Positions 58,701 through 64,000 of a DNA stretch of 64,000 nucleotides are shown here, piece by piece. The first letter of the stretch is position 1; each line of letters starts with the position of its first letter. This DNA is from Dromaius novaehollandiae (lineage: Eukaryota; Chordata; Aves; Casuariiformes; Dromaiidae). A program made the position numbers and the translations under genes. Location: the NCBI RefSeq assembly GCF_036370855.1, contig NC_088101.1, positions 6,331,501 through 6,395,500 on the forward strand, written 5' to 3'. The notes under the pieces were generated by a model that saw only the letters and a program-made list of their open reading frames with translations, was not told where the DNA came from and did no database searches.

Positions 58701-61700
58701 TTCTGCGCTCACAGCTGGGGAGTGGGAGCGAGGCCACTCACGTGGTGTCCTTGGATCTGCTCAGAGCCCTGGTGCGCCCCACAGGTCAGTGCCGCGGGGC
58801 GCAGCGAGGCCGGCCAGGGGTTTGGGCTGCCGGGCTGGGGGCAGACATGACTGCAAGTGATGCACAAACGCCCGAAACGAGCTGCAAAGTGCGTGTTCCC
58901 CAGCCGAGCTGCCACGCAGCTGCAGGGACAGGGATGAGATGAGGCAGCTGTAAATGGCGACGCACCGGTGACAGCACTCGACGCTCGGTGATGGGGCCGG
59001 GACATGAGCTACTTGTACCCATCGCATTTCTGCAGCACTCTGTGTTGTTAAAACAGTCGGTCCCGTCACCCAGTTGTGTCTGTAAACAGAGTCACTGGGG
59101 GACTCTGCTGCTTCCTCGGCCGTCACAGTCTTGTCCTGGGTTTTCTGTGCCGCTCGTGTGTGAGCGAGCTGGGAGCTTTGGCAGCTCCCTGCTGAAATGA
59201 GGGCTCTGCCTGAGCGCCCGCCTCTCCCCGTCTTTTCCAGCAGCAGAGAGAGGCCAGAGCCTGCCCCTGCTCATGCAGGCGGTGCGCTGCGCGCTGGGAG
59301 ACTCCAGCAGGAAGGTGAGCTGGTTGGCGCAGGGCGGCACCGCGGTGGGCAGCAGAGAAAGCTTTTGCTGGGGGCAGAGCCTGGCCAGCCCCTGGCAGGG
59401 CTGCTGTTGGGGGTCGAGCCTAGAGGAGCGTTTCCCCGTGGAAATGTTGCTGCGTGGCAGTGGCTGTGGGAGCAGCGGGGCCTCCTGCACCCCCGTGGTC
59501 TCCCCGCGGGGCACAGGGGCTGGATGGGTGTGAAGGCGTCTGCCCCTGGGCTTTTGAGCAGAGGAGGGTAACTGCAATGTGCTCCGTGGCAGGTGGCGAG
59601 GGCAGTTCTGCGCTTCACCAAGGAGCTGCTGGGCTGCAGCGTCCAGAGCTGCTCGGCCTGGGATCTGGTGGCTCACGTCTTCGCCACGTTCAGCCAGGCC
59701 TCCGGCAGACTGGTGAGGGCAGAGCGTGACGCTTCGGCTTTGCTGTGTGCCTGGGGTGTCCTGGGAGCCCCTGCGGGCGCCCTGGCAATGGGGAGCCCCC
59801 CCCCAGCAGGGCTGCAGTCCCCGGTGCAGAGGGCTGAGCGGCGTCCCCACCGCCGTTCCTGGGGGGATCTCGGAGGAGGCTGGGGGAGTGCTTTGGCCTC
59901 CCACCAGCACGTAACAAATCCGACTGCGGTGCTGCCTGGGCCGTGACTCCGCTGGGCCATGCGTGCTGCCGTTTCAGCGCTGTCACTGAGTACAGCCCCG
60001 CCGCAGGGCAACCTCCTTGCATCGGCTTGGTGCCACTGCGGCATCACTTGGGCCCTGGAGGAGCTCGTAATCCTGACACCCCAACTAACGATGCTGGCGA
60101 CCGCCCCGAGGAGCAGCGAGTCTCCCTGGTCGCAGCCTGTTTAGTGCTTCCTTCCCCTGGGATCTGGCCTCTCCTGTGGGACTTTCTGCTCTCTCCTGCC
60201 TCCGGAGATGGGGGCTCCCAGGGGAGCATCACGATAGCGCTGGGTGGTTCATGCTTCACCTCCCATCTCAGGGACAGGGGCTGATGCTGGTGTTGTCCCA
60301 ACTGTGTCTTGCAGGCGCAGAGAAAGCTGTCTCAAGCAGAAGCGCAGGAAGCAGCAGATCTTCAAGCCCTGTGCTTGGACATCCTGCGCTCTCTGGACGT
60401 CTCCGTCTGGGGGATGACCAAAGTAAGTCGTCCTGCGCCCTGCTGCTGCCTCCCTGCCCCACTCTCCCCAAAGTGCTCCCTGAGCAGCCCCTTAGGCGCA
60501 CAAGGTGAGTGGAAATGCAGAGTGTCGTTTCCATCTCAGAGCTGAAACGAGCTCGAGCTGGCACGGAGGTGGGAGCCACAACGTGCTGAATGGCCTCGTT
60601 CTTCCCTGCAGCTCCTGTGGCCGCGGCTGCTGCAGTACGTGGTGCCAGCCCAGTACGCCGGCACGTTGGTGCCGCTCTGCCGGTGCCTGCGAGAGCTGGC
60701 CGAGAGCCGGGGGAGAGCAGGGGGCGAGGACGGAGAGGAGGAGCCCGATGTCGTGGCCTCCCGGGAGCGAGGTAGGAAGCCGAAACTCTCGCCGTGAGCC
60801 GTGTCAGGCTGTGCCGGGGGCCCGTGGGCCGCGTGGGGGCTGCCCAGCCTGGGCAGGGGCAGGATATGGCGGGTCGCGCCGCTCTCACCGGCCTTTCTGT
60901 CTCCTCACAGCCAAGCTGCCGAGGCCGCAGGCCCTGCTGGCTCGCCTGCTGGTGAGTAGGGGCCCCGGGGAAAGCGCTTTCAGGGGCTGGAGGTGACGGG
61001 AGAGGTCGGGGCAGAGCTGTGTCGCAGGCCAGGGCCAGCAGCCCGCAGGGAGGAAGAGGCGTGCGAGAGCGAGTCGGAGCCTCCCTGGCCCCGCGGGACC
61101 CTGCTGCTGCGCGGGGGAGAAGCCGGCGGCGCCAGGGAGAAGCTCCCAGCTGGGCCGGGGCCAGGCAACCGCCCTCCCTGTGGGGAGAAGCTGCGGCTCC
61201 TCCGGCCGCCCCGAGCCCAGGTCTCGCCTGCCCTCTCCCAGGTGGTTGCGGCAGCTCCTCACGCCGGCTGCAGCGTCGCTGCCCTGCGGCTGCTGCAGGC
61301 CCTGTCCACAGAGATCCACAGCGCCGTGGGGATGGTGTGGGCCATGAAGATCCCCTTCCTGCTGCAGTGCCTGGAAGGTAACGTGCCGTCGGGGAGGAGG
61401 AGGCTGGAGAGGCCGAAGGGGAGGCAGGAAAAGGCAGCGTCCAGGCGTGAGGGAGGGGAATTGGCCCTGGCTTTCTCAGCGCTGGCTCTGCAGCTGTTGC
61501 CCTTCCAGGGAGCAGCGCTGACGCCCAGGAGCAGTTCATCTGGGGGATGGGGCCTTTCTTGCCCGTCACTGCCACGAGCAGGTGTTGCAGCACCCCGGCG
61601 TCCTCGCTGGGTGGGTGTTTGGGAGGGCTGGACTTGGTGCTTCTGGGGGTGGGTGAAACGTGTCCTGGTGCAAATGTGTGTGCGTGGTCCGAGCCCTCGT

Positions 61701-64000
61701 GTGAGGGCCTGGTTTGCTCTGGAGCTGCAGTCGAGCGATGGGGACTGGGAGCGGCGGGTGTGTGGCTGAGCTGAGTCCGTGCCCCTGTCCCCCGTCCCCA
61801 GGGTCCGTCAGGTGTCCTGGGCCTGGCCAAGAGTTTGGCATGAGGGCTTGAGCCTCGCGGCTTGGGCCCCTTCTGGTGTGGGAGCCGGAGGGTGTTTGAG
61901 TGCCAAGGAGCCCCCGGGCTCTTCTGTGGCACCAAGTAACACGGAGGGTTTTCTTGCTCCGGCTTTGTAGGGCAAAGCGAGAGCTGCCTGGACTCTGCCG
62001 AGTGGGAGCAGCTCCTGCTTAAGGTACAGCACTGCTGCGAGGGCAGCAGCTACCGGTGGGAAAGTGGGGGAAGGTGTGGGTGGAAAGGTAACCAGGAGCA
62101 GGGGAGCCCTGAGCAGGGAAATGCCAGTTTTGTTCAGAAAACAGGAAACACAGGAAAGACCCCCTGCAAAGGCCCTGAGGATTTTGTTTTGCAAAGAGCT
62201 GTGGATCACAGAGGGTCGTGTCGTGTTGTGCCATGTCCCATCGTTGCACGTTGTGACCCGCTCTGCGGGGGCTTTGCTTCAACTTGTGTTTCTCCTAGTT
62301 CCTGAGGACATCGCTGGAGACGATCGAGAGCCAGGCCTGGACCATGGGCCTGAGCGTGGAGCTCAGCCAGCAGACGGGCAGCTACCCCTGGCTGTCCCGG
62401 GAGCAGGTGGGTCCCTGCTGAGGCCTCGTTTCTGCGGGAGCCGAGCTGGACGGCCAGGCGCCGCGGCCAGCTCAGTCGTGCCTGGTGTGGGCTGGTGCGT
62501 CGCGGCCCGGCTCTGTGCCGCCAGGCTGTGCGTGACCACGTCTGGGGTGGCCGCTTGTCTTTCAGGCCTTCCTGTATAAAGCTGTCGGGGTGTCCCTGGC
62601 AGCGTGTCAGCATGTCCCCTACGTCCGCCGGGAAATGAAGAAGCATCTCTCAAGGACAAATTACTTGGAAGCGTCTGAGAGAGAGGTGAGTTTCCTCTTC
62701 TCCCCTTGCTTTCCCCGGAGCCCCTCGGTATTTCCAGGGGAGCGGTGATCTCTCCGAGCAGAGCGCTCCAGGCTCTTCTCATTTCCTTGTCACTGCTGTT
62801 TCTGTCGGACGATATCGCGAGTGTCGCTCGGAGCTTGCCGTGGCTGAGTGTCGGCCAGAGGCCGCCTCACCCTTTCCCTTGTGTTGCAGGCGATGATTTC
62901 TGTTTTGGCCGGTTCTGCCGAGAGCCACTTCCACCTTGCCTTGGAGGTGGTGCAGGAGTTTGGGGCGTCCATGGAGGAAAGACCAGTGTCTGGGGCTTTC
63001 AAACGCCTGAAGGTAAAGGATGCCGGGTGTCTTGGCTCGTTTTTCCTCTGCTTTATTTTCACTTCCAAACCAGTAGCAGCCCAGGGGTGGCTGCTGCGTG
63101 GAAAGCGGGGCAGCTCCTTCGCCGGGAGGCAGCGGGAGCTGGGGCCCGACGGAGGCGCTGGGCTGACGTCTCGTGGCTTCTCCCACGGCGCAGGAATACC
63201 ACCAGGGGAAGAGAGCGGGGAGGCACATGGCCCTCGTGCTGGCCTACGGCCAGATCGCGCTCTGCGCCCCCCCGGAGCAGCTCCTGGCCCGCGTGGAGAG
63301 CGACGTCGTGGGGCGCATCCTGCAGCACTACCGCGCCAGCTGCCAGGTGGGTGCACGGGCGCAGGGCCAGCCACACAGACGTGGGTCTTCCCTGAAGCTC
63401 CTGCGAGTGCCGACTGCCCCCAGCGCCCCGGGGGCGGTTGTGCCCTGCCCGTGCTGGCGGAGGGGGACGCGGCAGCCCTGGTTCGTCCCTGCTGCCCTGC
63501 GGGGTCTGTGTGCTTCGGGGCCGTTGCTGCGTGTCCTGCGTCTGTGCGCCTTGGTTCACTGCCTCTCACTCCACCGCCTTTCCCCTTCCAGGTGCTGGGC
63601 TTCTCCTTCTCCACCAAGGTAAGTCCTGCCCCCCGGGGCCTTGCTCGCTGCCCTTCCCACACCCCTTTCCCCACGCAGGCGTGCCGGACTCGCCCTCCCG
63701 CTCCCCAGGCCGGGGGCCGGGGGTCTCCTTGCGGTAGGTAGCCGGGAAAGCTCATGCCTTCGCGGGGGGAGCTTCTTCCCAGGAGGGGAGAGGAGGTTTC
63801 CTTCCTGCGACCCGTGTGCCGAGCCGGGGCTCTGGGCAGACGCAGTCGCCCTTGTGCGCTGTGCTCTGGGGCTGGACTGCCCGCCGTGTTCCTCGTTGAG
63901 CCCTTGGTGCTGTGAGGAGTTCCTCACCGGTGCCGCCGTGTTTCCCTGTGCCGGGACGCAGGACATGCAGCTCAAGCTGGCGCTGATCCGGAGCGTCACC
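55606..64000 (+). CDS. MROH2B-like maestro HEAT-like repeat gene (partial)
   Basis: Twenty-one exons with GT/AG junctions and compatible phases give 741 codons without a stop. The spliced protein matches the maestro HEAT-like repeat family (helical-repeat scaffold; biochemical role little known). Diagnostic stretches include CVPFVGMTLFALRTMLSQVG, REEEHREHVWEQLPWLL, LLWPRLLQYVVPAQYAG and VESDVVGRILQHY. The form is closer to avian MROH2B-like proteins, which are multicopy in many birds, than to MROH1; this assignment is from memory of the family. The start codon and upstream exons are not found, and the gene continues past the right edge. Introns are short (about 90-600 bp) and GC-rich, with nothing else recognisable in them. 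No disabling mutation is seen, so the copy may be functional. Confidence 0.85.
56174..56339 (+). CDS. MROH2B-like exon 2
   Basis: GVTEEVR to LASSYG, 166 bp, ends in phase 1. Acceptor CGCCAG, donor GTAGGG. Confidence 0.85.
56760..56858 (+). CDS. MROH2B-like exon 3
   Basis: ALWCVPF to RAVCSG, 99 bp, completes the split codon from exon 2 and ends in phase 1. Acceptor CTGCAG, donor GTGAGT. Confidence 0.88.
57312..57463 (+). CDS. MROH2B-like exon 4
   Basis: VLEQWSK to GCEEEE, 152 bp, ends in phase 0. Acceptor CCGCAG, donor GTGAGA. Confidence 0.9.
57662..57805 (+). CDS. MROH2B-like exon 5
   Basis: AKQAVLG to FRVTK, 48 codons, phase 0. Acceptor CTGCAG, donor GTGAGG. Confidence 0.9.
58140..58232 (+). 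CDS. MROH2B-like exon 6
   Basis: ALSYFLE to AVHRQ, 31 codons, phase 0. Acceptor TTGCAG, donor GTAAGG. Confidence 0.9.
58509..58578 (+). CDS. MROH2B-like exon 7
   Basis: LSDGSKQ to CVLLLG, 70 bp, ends in phase 1. Acceptor CCACAG, donor GTGAGG. Confidence 0.85.
58671..58784 (+). CDS. MROH2B-like exon 8
   Basis: ARVCPED to ALVRPT, 114 bp, ends in phase 1. Acceptor TCGCAG, donor GTCAGT. Confidence 0.88.
59241..59314 (+). CDS. MROH2B-like exon 9 (ambiguous acceptor)
   Basis: AERGQSL to GDSSRK, ends in phase 0. Three CAG triplets in a row (59,238-59,246) give three possible acceptors differing by one codon each, all in frame. Donor GTGAGC. Confidence 0.82.
59593..59712 (+). CDS. MROH2B-like exon 10
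   Basis: VARAVLR to ASGRL, 40 codons, phase 0. Acceptor TGGCAG, donor GTGAGG. Confidence 0.88.
60315..60422 (+). CDS. MROH2B-like exon 11
   Basis: AQRKLSQ to WGMTK, 36 codons, phase 0. Acceptor TTGCAG, donor GTAAGT. Confidence 0.88.
60612..60771 (+). CDS. MROH2B-like exon 12
   Basis: LLWPRLL to VASRER, 160 bp, ends in phase 1. It contains an acidic linker (GGEDGEEEPD). Acceptor CTGCAG, donor GTAGGA. Confidence 0.9.
60911..60951 (+). CDS. MROH2B-like exon 13 (41 bp)
   Basis: AKLPRPQ to LARLL; a short exon that completes the codon from exon 12 and ends in phase 0. Acceptor TCACAG, donor GTGAGT. Confidence 0.82.
61242..61377 (+). CDS. MROH2B-like exon 14
   Basis: VVAAAPH to QCLEG, 136 bp, ends in phase 1. 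Acceptor TCCCAG, donor GTAACG. Confidence 0.88.
61971..62023 (+). CDS. MROH2B-like exon 15
   Basis: GQSESCL to QLLLK, 53 bp, ends in phase 0. Acceptor TTGTAG, donor GTACAG. Short, but required by the phases on both sides. Confidence 0.82.
62299..62406 (+). CDS. MROH2B-like exon 16
   Basis: FLRTSLE to LSREQ, 36 codons, phase 0. Acceptor TCCTAG, donor GTGGGT. Confidence 0.9.
62566..62685 (+). CDS. MROH2B-like exon 17
   Basis: AFLYKAV to ASERE, 40 codons, phase 0. The FLYK start is conserved across MROH1 and MROH2 proteins. Acceptor TTTCAG, donor GTGAGT. Confidence 0.9.
62890..63012 (+). CDS. MROH2B-like exon 18
   Basis: AMISVLA to FKRLK, 41 codons, phase 0. Acceptor TTGCAG, donor GTAAAG. Confidence 0.9.
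63194..63346 (+). CDS. MROH2B-like exon 19
   Basis: EYHQGKR to RASCQ, 51 codons, phase 0. It contains the family segment VESDVVGRILQHY. Acceptor GCGCAG, donor GTGGGT. Confidence 0.92.
63592..63618 (+). CDS. MROH2B-like exon 20 (27-bp microexon)
   Basis: Nine codons, VLGFSFSTK, matching the VLG-containing segment that follows the preceding exon in MROH1 and MROH2 proteins. Phase 0. Acceptor TTCCAG, donor GTAAGT. Confidence 0.85.
63962..64000 (+). CDS. MROH2B-like exon 21, cut by window edge
   Basis: DMQLKLA to IRSVT; 13 codons visible before the window ends. Acceptor ACGCAG. The sequence corresponds to the D-x-x-LKL segment of the family, so the exon must continue. Confidence 0.85.

Noticed and set aside
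60268..61935. A 555-codon antisense open frame over exons 11-14
   Set aside because: Same reason: a low-complexity shadow of a GC-rich gene with no recognisable domain.

Overview
The window is eukaryotic and most likely avian. It carries a GC-rich gene with short introns whose spliced product matches the avian maestro HEAT-like repeat family (MROH2B-like). It also carries a decayed class I (gammaretrovirus-like) endogenous retrovirus, related LTRs and a long CA microsatellite. The species cannot be named from the sequence.

Positions 1 to about 42,427 are one giant tandem array that continues off the left edge. It is built almost entirely from two tetranucleotides, GGAA and GGGC, joined in varying order. 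Their 4-base register is unbroken from position 1 to about 33,285. Only two +1 shifts are seen in the whole array, near 33,285-33,296 and near 39,545. The plus strand has almost no T, so no stop codon can form in any of the six frames; the enormous open frames here (one of 13,562 codons) are a by-product and not genes. Rare variant tetramers (GGAC, GGCA) and an 8-bp CACGGCCA motif have been amplified locally into regular blocks with periods of 12, 16, 20, 24, 28 and 44 bp. Larger duplications of 308 bp, 544 bp and about 3.6 kb are also visible. The right edge is made of complex CACGGCCA units that decay into unique DNA at about 42,427.

Positions 42,428-55,600 are ordinary, CpG-poor flanking DNA with no gene I can support. 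They hold a CA repeat of about 40 units (46,422-46,502), three LTR copies sharing a U3-like segment (minus at 47,289-47,720, plus at about 49,555-50,228, minus at 51,289-52,008), and a degraded minus-strand provirus (51,289-55,381). The provirus keeps recognisable env TM, integrase, RNase H, reverse transcriptase and gag pieces, with frameshifts, stops, lost catalytic residues and a large internal deletion.

Positions 55,606-64,000 hold 21 consecutive plus-strand exons of the MROH2B-like gene. All have GT/AG junctions and compatible phases, giving 741 codons with no stop. The gene is cut by the right edge of the window, and its first exon and promoter are not identified.
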